Shown here: in pieces, positions 34,913 to 42,031 of the stretch
Layout of the letters: every line of letters starts with the position of its first letter
How positions within the stretch are numbered: the first letter of the stretch is position 1
The notes under the pieces: model-generated
The model's database searches: none
What the model saw: only the letters and a program-made list of their open reading frames with translations
What the model was told of the DNA's origin: nothing
From: Eubacteriaceae bacterium
Lineage (GTDB): Bacteria; Bacillota; Clostridia; Eubacteriales; Anaerofustaceae
Assembly: GCA_009782515.1 (NCBI GenBank)
Contig: WRIY01000011.1
Coordinates: 1 to 64,000, forward strand
Length of the DNA stretch: 64,000 nt
Direction: 5' to 3'
Translations under genes and position numbers: made by a program

Positions 34913-35547
34913 ATAATTGGGGCGTTGGATTGAAGGTTGCTAAGGTTATGGCGCTGAGATGCCTGAGATGCGCTGAAGCATTTTATAAGTCACCGCTTAT
35001 GCTCATTCCTAAAGCTTTTGCAGCCTCTTCTTTGGTAAAATCAGTATTTTGAAACAATGCAAGCAGCCTTAGCTCATTATTTTTAGGCTGGATATGCTGC
35101 CTATGCTCGCTCTGGGATTATTCATATTTGGGATGGTTTTATGTATTCGATTATAAACATGCAAATAGGCGAGCTCGAGGCAATGGGCATCTCCGAGGCC
35201 TGCGTTTTCTGAGTATATGCCAATTATGCTGATTTGTTATGGCTTGCCTACATATAAATGCCACTCAAGCACGCCGAATGCAAAAGAACAGTAATTACAT
35301 ATTAATGCGCAATTCTTTGCTTTGCATGTTTCAACCAGCATTTTTCATGCATACCTGGTGCAAAATTTCAACGAAAATGCAAAATTTAAGTGCTTTTTTG
35401 CTTTCAATGATTGCAAAAAAGCATCGATGCCAATATAATCAAAAATAATGGCAAACATTCAACATGGCTGTCTGCCGTTTGATTTGGCTCAAACAACCTT
35501 GAAATTATAGGTGAGAGGTTGAGTAAAATAATTTGGAGGATATAAAT
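34913..35547. pseudogene. Intergenic region with a possible helix-turn-helix gene fragment
   Basis: About 630 nt between the insertion sequence and URO-D gene 3. On the minus strand (about 35117-34983) a 44-codon open stretch ends KNNELRLLALFQNTDFTKEEAAKALGMS-like sequence, of which NNELRLLALFQNTDFTKEEA is the core; it looks like the C-terminal helix-turn-helix of a regulator but has no start. The remainder is AT-rich and must hold the URO-D 3 promoter. Confidence 0.3.
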
Positions 35548-36576
35548 ATGCCATTGACAGAAAGAGAAAACTATCTAAAAGTTATCCATGGCGAAACTCC
35601 AGAATGGGTGCCGAGGTATTATGCCGGTGTAGACCCCCATTCTACAAAGCCGCCAGCAGCAGCAGGCCTCATGGTTAGCCCCTTCCCGAGGCTTTATGAT
35701 GCAGAGACAAAAATTTCTACAGATATTTTTGGCGTTAGGTACATAGCAACTGCTGAAACTGGCTGGATGAGCTTGCCTATTCCGAATGAATTCCATTTGG
35801 ATGATGTTCGCAATTGGCGTGATGTCGTGAAACTTCCTGATCTAAGCAATATCGATTGGGATACACTGTGCAAAAAAGCTGTTGATGCTCTCCCAGGCGG
35901 GCCTGAAGCAGTCGCTGTAACCTATGGCGGAATTGGAAATGGATTCTTCATGCCGCTTATGAACTTGATGGGCTTCACAAACGGGCTTATTGCTATGTAT
36001 GAAGAGCCTGAGATCGTTGAAGAAATGTATGATTACATGGCAACATGGTACAAAGAAGGCGTAGACAAGACTCTTGACAAGCTTCCAGTTGATGTTTTCA
36101 CTGTTGGAGACGATACTGCGTCTGCTTATCAGCCATTTATATCGCCAGCTTGCTACCGTTCACTAATCAAGCCTGCTTTAATGAAGGTGCTCGAAAAGGT
36201 CAATGAGCGCGGCCTTCCTGTTATGATGCATGACTGCGGAAGATGCGAAGACTTCATTGAAGACTGGAGAGATTTCGGCGTTACTTCATGGAATCCGGCA
36301 CAAAGAACAAATGATCTCGATGGCATTAAAGCAAAATATGGCAATAGCCTAGTGCTAATTGGATGCTGGGATTCATCTGGCCCTGCAGGGTATATGTATG
36401 CTAGTGAAGAGGTTGTTAGGGAAGCTGTCCGCGAGACTATTGACAGGTTCGGCCCTAATGGCGGATTTATGTTCTGGGGTTCTGTGTATGGACCTGAAGA
36501 TGACCCTGCTGTCGATCTGAAGCGCAAGTGGATGACTGACGAATACGAAAAATATCGCGAAACTCCATATAAATAA
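35548..36576 (+). CDS. URO-D/MtaA-superfamily protein 3
   Basis: 342 residues from the ATG preceded by TTTGGAGG. TERENYLKVIHGETPEWVP, FHLDDVRNWRDVVKLPDLS, MGFTNGLIAMYEEPEIV, VGDDTASAYQPFISPACYR and HDCG (228-231), then CEDFIEDWRDFGVTSWNPAQ. It is closer in its start and C-terminal loops to copies 1 and 5 than to 2 and 4. The C-terminal loop reads GGFMFWGSVYGPED without Cys, so a third zinc ligand is missing. Same strand as copy 4, with a promoter between them, so it is probably a separate transcript. Substrate unknown. Confidence 0.85.
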   Translation: MPLTERENYLKVIHGETPEWVPRYYAGVDPHSTKPPAAAGLMVSPFPRLYDAETKISTDIFGVRYIATAETGWMSLPIPNEFHLDDVRNWRDVVKLPDLSNIDWDTLCKKAVDALPGGPEAVAVTYGGIGNGFFMPLMNLMGFTNGLIAMYEEPEIVEEMYDYMATWYKEGVDKTLDKLPVDVFTVGDDTASAYQPFISPACYRSLIKPALMKVLEKVNERGLPVMMHDCGRCEDFIEDWRDFGVTSWNPAQRTNDLDGIKAKYGNSLVLIGCWDSSGPAGYMYASEEVVREAVRETIDRFGPNGGFMFWGSVYGPEDDPAVDLKRKWMTDEYEKYRETPYK

Positions 36577-36586
36577 CAACAATAAC

Positions 36587-36616
36587 AGCGTTTGCCGCTG
36601 CTAAACGGCAAATGCT
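36587..36616 (+). terminator. Hairpin after URO-D gene 3
   Basis: AGCGTTTGCCG (36587-36597) pairs with CGGCAAATGCT (36606-36616) with one mismatch. No T-run, so a weak terminator or a 3' protecting stem. Confidence 0.4.
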
Positions 36617-36853
36617 ATGCGCTTTATCCTGGTACAAAAGAAGGGGTATAGCGCGATTGGCTAAGACAAAGCAAATAGCTGTTAGCACCAGCAATTTGCT
36701 TTTTTCTTTATATATAAAGTTGAATGCAGCTAAAGTGCAATAGAATAGAATATAGAGCATTTTCCTGCAGTATATGAAAAAAAGCGGCTCATAGATTTTA
36801 GTGTTCAGCCTCTTTCCCACATGCATTTGAGCATTAGCGAAATTTAAAAAAGA

Positions 36854-36882
36854 TTGACCTTTTCGATTTCAAACGAGATAAT
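36854..36882 (+). promoter_or_regulatory. Promoter of URO-D gene 4
   Basis: -35 TTGACC (36854-36859), 17-nt spacer, -10 GATAAT (36877-36882), 41 nt upstream of the start. Close to consensus, so a strong housekeeping-type promoter. Confidence 0.65.
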
Positions 36883-36923
36883 TTATTTATAAACAATCAG
36901 ATCAAAAGAGAGGATTTTACAAA

Positions 36924-37976
36924 ATGGCTACAATAACACCAAAAGAGAATTATTTGCGCTTAGGCAGAGGGGAAATGCCTGAATGGGTTCCTGCATGGCG
37001 TATGGGCATGAGAACTGTAAATTCACCTGTATGGTCAGTATTCCCTTCGGTTATGGGCAGTCCGTTTATGGGAGCGCCTCCTGCTGATGAAGCAAATCCA
37101 AGGCGTGAGTGGACTGACAGCTGGGGCATAACCCGCACAGCAGTTGAGGAAGTAGGAAACGCTGGCCTGCCAAAGCCAGGGCACTTCATCTTAGATGATG
37201 TCACTAAATGGGATCAAGTTGTTAAATGGCCAGCATACCCCGAGAATTTCGATACCGTTGATTGGGAAGCAATGGCAAAAGAAGATATGAAAGACATTGA
37301 TCGCGAGCAAGTTGGCGTGAGCGCTGGAGCTTCATTTGGCCCATTTACAACTCTAATAGACTACATGGGCTTTACTGAGGGCTTGTGCGCGCTGCTCGAA
37401 GAGCCAGAAGCTGTGAAGGAAATGCTAAACAATATCTGCGACTACTATATGCCTATAATGGAAAGAACAGTTAACTATTATCAGCCAGATATGGTAAGCC
37501 TTTTTGATGATACAGCTTCAAAATACGCGCCTTTCTTCTCTGTTGAAGTATATAAAGACATCTTTAAGCCTATATATACGCGCTTGGCACAGCCTGCAAT
37601 AGATCGCGGCATACCAATTCAATTCCATAACTGTGGCAGATGTGAAGACTTTATTCCTGATATGCTTGATTTCGGCGTAAAGTATTGGGATCCGGCGCAA
37701 CAGGAAAATGACTTGCTTCGGATTAAAGAAGAATTCAAAGGCCAATTTGTAATCGTAGGCGGATTTGACTTTGTCCCGGCGTCAGACAGAGACACTACAG
37801 AAGAAGAAATTAGGGAATACATAAGATCAATCTTTGACAAGTACGCCGTTGGCGGTGGCTACGCTTACGCAGGCGGAATTATCGGCAGCGCTTTAGAAGC
37901 AGAGAAAGTTGCCCAATATAACGCTTGGCTCCAAGACGAAGTTGCATCATACGGAGCAAATTTCTATAAGAAATAA
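36924..37976 (+). CDS. URO-D/MtaA-superfamily protein 4
   Basis: 350 residues, close paralogue of copy 2: KENYLRLGRGEMPEWVPAW, LPKPGHFILDDVTKWDQVVK, TVDWEAMAKEDMKDID, YMGFTEGLCALLEEPEAV, KYAPFFSVEVYKDIFKPIYT and HNCG (235-238) are shared nearly word for word. It differs in residues 38-60 and in the C-terminal loop (GGGYAYAGGIIGSALEAEK), where copy 2 has Cys and this one Ala. Differences thus cluster where substrate or metal would bind. GAGAGGA lies ahead of the start; a perfect 14-bp hairpin terminator follows. Confidence 0.85.
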   Translation: MATITPKENYLRLGRGEMPEWVPAWRMGMRTVNSPVWSVFPSVMGSPFMGAPPADEANPRREWTDSWGITRTAVEEVGNAGLPKPGHFILDDVTKWDQVVKWPAYPENFDTVDWEAMAKEDMKDIDREQVGVSAGASFGPFTTLIDYMGFTEGLCALLEEPEAVKEMLNNICDYYMPIMERTVNYYQPDMVSLFDDTASKYAPFFSVEVYKDIFKPIYTRLAQPAIDRGIPIQFHNCGRCEDFIPDMLDFGVKYWDPAQQENDLLRIKEEFKGQFVIVGGFDFVPASDRDTTEEEIREYIRSIFDKYAVGGGYAYAGGIIGSALEAEKVAQYNAWLQDEVASYGANFYKK

Positions 37977-38044
37977 GCTGGAGAAGCGATATAGCCCATT
38001 ATAAAATCAATTAGGGCTAATGCTATAAATATTCAATAAAACTT

Positions 38045-38088
38045 GAAAACAACAAGGCAAAGTGCAAATTCTCCGCCTTGTTGTTTTC
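38045..38088 (+). terminator. Terminator after URO-D gene 4
   Basis: GAAAACAACAAGGC (38045-38058) pairs perfectly with GCCTTGTTGTTTTC (38075-38088). A related, decayed stretch occurs about 600 nt downstream as part of a duplication. Confidence 0.75.
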
Positions 38089-38225
38089 TGTGCAGCAACA
38101 AACTTTTGCCTATGTAGCATGTTGTCAAAAAGTTCGAAGCAAGAAGCTGTAGCGCAATATTGCCTTATAACTTCACAAAGGCGGCAACAATGCGTTTGCC
38201 CATCAGATTCCAAAGGGCAAGATCG

Positions 38226-38257
38226 CAAACGGCGCTGAATGCATTCAGCGCCGTTTG
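38226..38257 (-). terminator. Perfect 32-nt palindrome at the end of the small repeat-protein gene
   Basis: CAAACGGCGCTGAATG and its exact reverse complement meet at 38241/38242. It lies 27 nt beyond the stop of the minus-strand gene and so is probably its terminator. In the second repeat copy the palindrome is degraded. Confidence 0.6.
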
Positions 38258-38283
38258 TTGATATGTTGTTTACAGCAAGCAGC

Positions 38284-38493
38284 CTACTTGCTATAAGCGA
38301 CTAGGAAAATCTCAGTTCCTTGCTCCTTTAGAGTTTCCTCTAGCTTCTGAATAAGCTCGAGAGCTTCTGCAGAGAGTTCAGCATACTTTGAATATGCTAA
38401 TAGAACTGCGTTGCTTCCTTGTGATTTTAATTCTGCTTCTAGATCCTGTACGAGTTTTACTGCTTCTGGTGATAAGCTTGCATATTCAGCCAT
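38284..38493 (-). CDS. Small protein made of two 33-residue helical repeats, copy 1 (intact)
   Basis: 69 residues, no family recognised. The start at 38493 is set by GGAGG 8 nt upstream. The protein is two copies of one unit: YASLSPEAVKLVQDLEAELK...LLAYSK and YAELSAEALELIQKLEETLK...LVAYSK, each a predicted amphipathic helix followed by a short hydrophobic strand and the signature AYSK. No Cys, signal or membrane segment. A promoter-like TATACT and a palindrome GTTATG-GTAA-CATAAC (about 38523-38538) lie upstream. The neighbours are URO-D 4 and the DUF5714/ArsM pair. It may be a small regulator, scaffold or toxin-antitoxin-like partner; unknown. Confidence 0.65.
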   Translation of the reverse strand: MAEYASLSPEAVKLVQDLEAELKSQGSNAVLLAYSKYAELSAEALELIQKLEETLKEQGTEIFLVAYSK

Positions 38494-38522
38494 TTTTACT
38501 ACCTCCAAGTAGTTGATAATTC

Positions 38523-38538
38523 GTTATGGTAACATAAC
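38523..38538 (-). promoter_or_regulatory. Palindromic operator candidate upstream of the small repeat-protein gene
   Basis: GTTATG GTAA CATAAC, 6-bp arms, between a TATACT -10-like box (minus strand, around 38545-38551) and the ribosome-binding site. It would lie near the transcription start. It is not preserved in the second, broken copy. Confidence 0.4.
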
Positions 38539-38886
38539 ATTTGCAGTATACCACGAATCGTCATAAAAATACATAATTATTTTTATTTTTTGCTAACAAA
38601 ATCGCCAACAAATCACAAAAAAGCACTACACATCGCAATGTGCACACATTCCCGCCTTGTTGTATTCCGTGCCGCGGTAAGCTTTGGCTTATGTATAAAC
38701 AGTGCATATTCCTAAAAACCTTCGAAGCAATACAAAAAAAGCTGTAGGAAATATTGCCTTAAGGTTTCACAAAGACGGCAACAATGCGGTTGTCTAATAT
38801 CGCCATCAAATTCCAAAGGGTATGATCTCAAATGGCGCTGAATGCACTCAGAGCCGTTTGTTGATATGTTGTTTACAGCAAGCAGC

Positions 38887-39095
38887 CTACTTGCTATAAG
38901 CGACTAGGAAAATCTCAGTCCTTGCTCCTTTAGAGTTTCCTCTAGCTTCTGGATAAGCTCGAGAGCTTATCCAGAGAGTTCAGCATACTTTGAATATGCC
39001 AATAGAACCGCGTTGCTTTCTTGTAATCTTAGTTCTGCTTCTAGATCCTGTACAAGTTTTACTGCTTTCGGTGATAAGCTTGCATATTCAGCCAT
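38887..39095 (-). pseudogene. Small repeat protein, copy 2 (broken)
   Basis: Begins like copy 1 (MAEYASLSPKAVKLVQDLEA) but a TAA stop follows AELSG in the second repeat, a further base is missing near 38918 (frameshift), and the ribosome-binding site GGAGG has become CTGG. The stop lies in a now perfect inverted repeat (CTGGATAAGCTC, GA, GAGCTTATCCAG) that is imperfect in copy 1, as expected from a quasipalindrome-templated mutation. It is non-functional as a full-length protein. Confidence 0.75.
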
Positions 39096-39183
39096 TTTTA
39101 CTACCAGGATGCAATCAATAACCACAATCATCAACTGTCCATTTATCGTCTTGCCTTGTATGCACAAGGACTCCCAGGCATAA

Positions 39184-39906
39184 TTATAGATCGCCGCTCT
39201 CAGCGCAAAAAAATGGGCATCGATCTTTTAAGCATTCAGTGTTGCTCTGAGAATAATGGCATTCCATATTCTCAGCGAGCTCCATTTTTATATTTAGATG
39301 CTCGGCTATGAACGAGACTGCAGTTTGAATAGCTAAAAATCCATTGCGCTTGCAGCATCGAGGGCCACCTGGCCTTGCGATGCTTTTCAGGCACTCTGAG
39401 GTCATTAGATTGCACAGCCCCCAGCTTTCAGTTGACATTGGAGTGCTTTGAGTAATGATACTCATGAAAATGCCCGCACTAACTCCAGCGCCGCAGTTGC
39501 CCCATAAGCCGCAAATGCTTCCAGGCAATTGCGATCCACGCTGGCGCATAATACCAAGTGAATCAGTTAGGTTGATGCTTCCACCGCAGTTATAGAATGC
39601 TGCCAATAGCGCTGAGCCTATCAATACATGGTTTTCAGGCCCATGCATATGTATTGCAGGGTTATCCATGATCTCGCATGCTATTGAAAATGGGTCCTGT
39701 TTTTTTGAATTGCTGCAATAATAGTAAATTACAGGCAAGCTTTTTGAGCTATGGCATTCATCGCAGATGTAATGGCCTTGCTCGCATTCGCAGTTTGTTA
39801 GCAGAATTTTGCCGCAGCCTGAGCATTTTGCTTCATATGCAGCCGTCTTGTAGACTAGCTTGCTATTGCAAATGAGGCAAGCGCCTTTTTCCGCAGTAGC
39901 GCTCAT
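39184..39906 (-). CDS. DUF5714 family protein next to arsM
   Basis: 240 residues, Cys-rich. An N-terminal zinc-ribbon-like part has CLICNSKLVY, CSGCGK, CECEQGHYICDECH; then the DUF5714-type core HVLIGSALLAAFYNCGG, LPGSICGLWGNCGAGVSAGI, TSECLKSIARPGGPRCCKRN. Such proteins occur beside SAM-dependent or arsenite methyltransferases in anaerobes; their reaction is unknown. It starts 19 nt after the arsM stop, so the two are one transcript. Many cysteines suggest binding of metal, Fe-S cluster or arsenic. Family assignment is from recognised motifs, function is open. Confidence 0.75.
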   Translation of the reverse strand: MSATAEKGACLICNSKLVYKTAAYEAKCSGCGKILLTNCECEQGHYICDECHSSKSLPVIYYYCSNSKKQDPFSIACEIMDNPAIHMHGPENHVLIGSALLAAFYNCGGSINLTDSLGIMRQRGSQLPGSICGLWGNCGAGVSAGIFMSIITQSTPMSTESWGLCNLMTSECLKSIARPGGPRCCKRNGFLAIQTAVSFIAEHLNIKMELAENMECHYSQSNTECLKDRCPFFCAESGDL

Positions 39907-39925
39907 TTATTGAAACCTCCATTTA

Positions 39926-40972
39926 TCAGCAGCAACTGGATGTATCATCATCAGAAGAGCCGCTGCCTTCCTCGGAGCCACAGCCGGCAAATGCCCCGAA
40001 ATGCACAGAGCGGTCTCCTAATACTTCAAAAGCATTTGCATACCTTGTATTGGAAATCATTGATGCAGTGTTTCCGCATACAAGCATGGGCTTGTTGGCT
40101 ATAAATCTATGGTGATTGTCAAAATCGAAAAAGTGAGGGTGTCCTGGAATGCTGCCTTTATACCATGCAACTTGGCCGTAATCTTCGCAAATATCTTCGA
40201 TATCATCCAGCTTGAACGCCCGTACTGTCCGCGAAGAAAAATTCGCAAATCCGATTATTTCCTCTATCTGCTCATCGTCCAAGCTAATCGCATTAATGCT
40301 GGCATAGCGAAAATCAGCCCATCCAGCTTGTGCCATAAGCCTGCGGAAATCTTCGGTATACATCGCCCCGCCTAAACACTCGCCACGCAAGAGAGGATCA
40401 GAAGCTAAATTCTCTGGTATGCGCCGATCAGCAAAAATATCTGAAAAATATAACTCGCCTCCTGGCTTGAGCACTCGGTATATTTCATTAAAAATTTCCT
40501 CTTTGTTCGGGGATAGGTTTATTACGCAGTTGGAAATAACTACATCAACACTCTGATCTTTTATCCCTAGTGATTTTAGGCTTTCAATATACCCATGCAA
40601 AAACTTAACATTCGATGCTTTATAGCCGAAGTTATTGCGATGGTATTCTTGATATTTCATTGCAATTTCCAGTTGCTCCTCAGTCATGTCAACGCCAATT
40701 ACAGCTCCTGATTCGCCAACTAGCTTTGAAGCAATGTATACATCGCGCCCTGTTCCACACCCAAGATCAAGCACTGCCATTCCTTCCAGCAGTGGTGGAA
40801 GTGGCGAGCCGCAGCCATAAAATTTGCTTTGGATTTCATCAGCAATTAAAGGCAATATGTCTCGAATCTCTTTTGGCGGCGCATCTGTCGCGCAGCATGT
40901 GCTTGTTTTAAGATCACTGGCGCTCTTTATTTGCTTGCCATAATATTCTTTGACTTTTTCGAGTATGTCCAT
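39926..40972 (-). CDS. arsM: Arsenite S-adenosylmethionine methyltransferase
   Basis: Methylates As(III) using SAM, cytoplasmic. 348 residues. SAM motif VLDLGCGTGRD (68-78), FYGCGSP (Cys54), SNCVINLSPNKEEIF (Cys149) and LRGECLGGAMY (Cys199). The Cys149/Cys199 spacing of 50 equals that of the arsenic-binding pair in characterised ArsM. LCEDYGQ-like and the VCGNTASMISNTRY stretch continue the family pattern, and the tail ends in a Cys pair (SSCC). Upstream gene of a two-gene unit with DUF5714. No ArsR or efflux gene is in sight, so it is not a standard ars operon. Confidence 0.93.
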   Translation of the reverse strand: MDILEKVKEYYGKQIKSASDLKTSTCCATDAPPKEIRDILPLIADEIQSKFYGCGSPLPPLLEGMAVLDLGCGTGRDVYIASKLVGESGAVIGVDMTEEQLEIAMKYQEYHRNNFGYKASNVKFLHGYIESLKSLGIKDQSVDVVISNCVINLSPNKEEIFNEIYRVLKPGGELYFSDIFADRRIPENLASDPLLRGECLGGAMYTEDFRRLMAQAGWADFRYASINAISLDDEQIEEIIGFANFSSRTVRAFKLDDIEDICEDYGQVAWYKGSIPGHPHFFDFDNHHRFIANKPMLVCGNTASMISNTRYANAFEVLGDRSVHFGAFAGCGSEEGSGSSDDDTSSCC

Positions 40973-41511
40973 GCTATCTACCTCCAGGTGAAATTAATTG
41001 ATGAACACCATCTTTGCTTGCTATTCAATGAGCTTCTTAATGCCAGCCAACGTGCCTCGATCAAAGAAGCAACAAGCCCAATTGCCTTCTTACGCCGCCT
41101 AACTGACTTGCTTTCACATAGGGTATTTATGTGGCGCGATTACGCTGGCAGTGTAATTTGGGTTTCATGAGTATGTCGCTAGCGATTAGCTCGCAAGCTG
41201 AAAGCATATCAAAATCCAAAGCTTGTATTGGGAAGACAGTGCCTTTCACAGCCAGGCAAAGCTAGTGTATTATATGCTCACTGCAGCTCTTCACATAGAC
41301 AGTTATCAATCTGTATTATATTTTATATTGCCAATTCTGTCAACCAGATGATTCACCCGGTGCATTACAGGCCTAAACTGACTGGTGATTGATCGCGTGC
41401 ATTCTATCAGGTGCAAGGCAATCGAATATCCCAAAATAATTCGCTAGCCAAGCCACCTGTACAGAAACTACATGTGCTTTTGCCATAAAGATAGCAAATG
41501 GTGCAATTTAG
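40973..41511. other. Intergenic region between arsM and the CobN transcript
   Basis: About 540 nt without a convincing gene; a 79-codon plus-strand frame (40931-41170) overlaps the arsM start region and has no recognisable product. It contains the arsM promoter (a TATAAT-like box on the minus strand near 41272) and no ArsR-type operator that I recognise. Confidence 0.35.
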
Positions 41512-41520
41512 TGTTATACT
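41512..41520 (+). promoter_or_regulatory. Extended -10 promoter of the riboswitch-cobN transcript
   Basis: TGTTATACT: TGn followed by TATACT, about 80 nt upstream of the riboswitch P1 stem. The -35 region (TAGCAA at 17 nt) is poor, as is common with extended -10 boxes. Confidence 0.5.
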
Positions 41521-41598
41521 GAGGAAAATTTACTACCATTATGAACTATTAAATACCTAAAGGAATTAAAACGAACAAGCTTACTTTAGATAAATAAA

Positions 41599-41752
41599 AA
41601 AGTATGGTTATGGAAGATGGGTGAAAAGCCCACGCAAGGCCGTTACCGTGATTTGCTGTTGCTTTTAAACATTGGCCACTGGTGCAAACTGGGAAGGCGC
41701 TTATAGCGCGAGAATTTTAGCAGGCAATAAGCCGGGATACTTACCATACTTT
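41599..41752 (+). promoter_or_regulatory. Cobalamin riboswitch upstream of cobN
   Basis: P1 is AAAGTATGGT (41599-41608) with ACCATACTTT (41743-41752). Conserved core strings are present: GGGTGAAAAGCCCACGC, GCCACTGG ... TGGGAAGGC, and the B12 box AGCCGGGATACTTACC. Just beyond, GCTTATTTGCCCTGC (41757-41771) can pair with GCAGGCAATAAGC (41720-41732) inside the aptamer, a likely switch. Cobalamin should thus repress the chelatase gene. Confidence 0.9.
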
Positions 41753-41834
41753 CACTGCTTATTTGCCCTGCGGACTCCAGAGCAACTTATGAATATATCA
41801 ATGCCTAAATTTCAATGGCGTTAATATTTCGTTT

Positions 41835-41867
41835 GCAAACAGCCGCGAGCATATCGCGGCTGTTTGC
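41835..41867 (+). terminator. Strong hairpin between riboswitch and cobN
   Basis: GCAAACAGCCGCGA (41835-41848) pairs perfectly with TCGCGGCTGTTTGC (41854-41867). It is probably the expression-platform terminator, although the T-run after it is short. Confidence 0.6.
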
Positions 41868-42031
41868 ATCAGAATTGAAATAAAAGAGCCAATGGCGCCA
41901 AAAGCATGCGCCTAGGGCTTTCGACTCTTTATAGCTAAGCTATATTTGCTTACGCAGCAATGCGATCCACAATAATTGCCTCAAGGCGATTTTTTCACAG
42001 GCCGACACAAACAAATATTAAGGAGAGCACA

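Larger units (their letters stand above)
38060..39097. repeat. Tandem duplication of a ~440-nt unit carrying the small repeat-protein gene
   Basis: The stretch from about 38060 to 38495 recurs, diverged, at about 38660 to 39097 (offset 602-603 nt). Shared blocks include GCCTTGTTGT, AATATTGCCTTA, GGCGGCAACAATGCG-like, and the long TTGATATGTTGTTTACAGCA run before the gene end. Copy 1 keeps an intact gene; copy 2 is broken. Confidence 0.85.
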
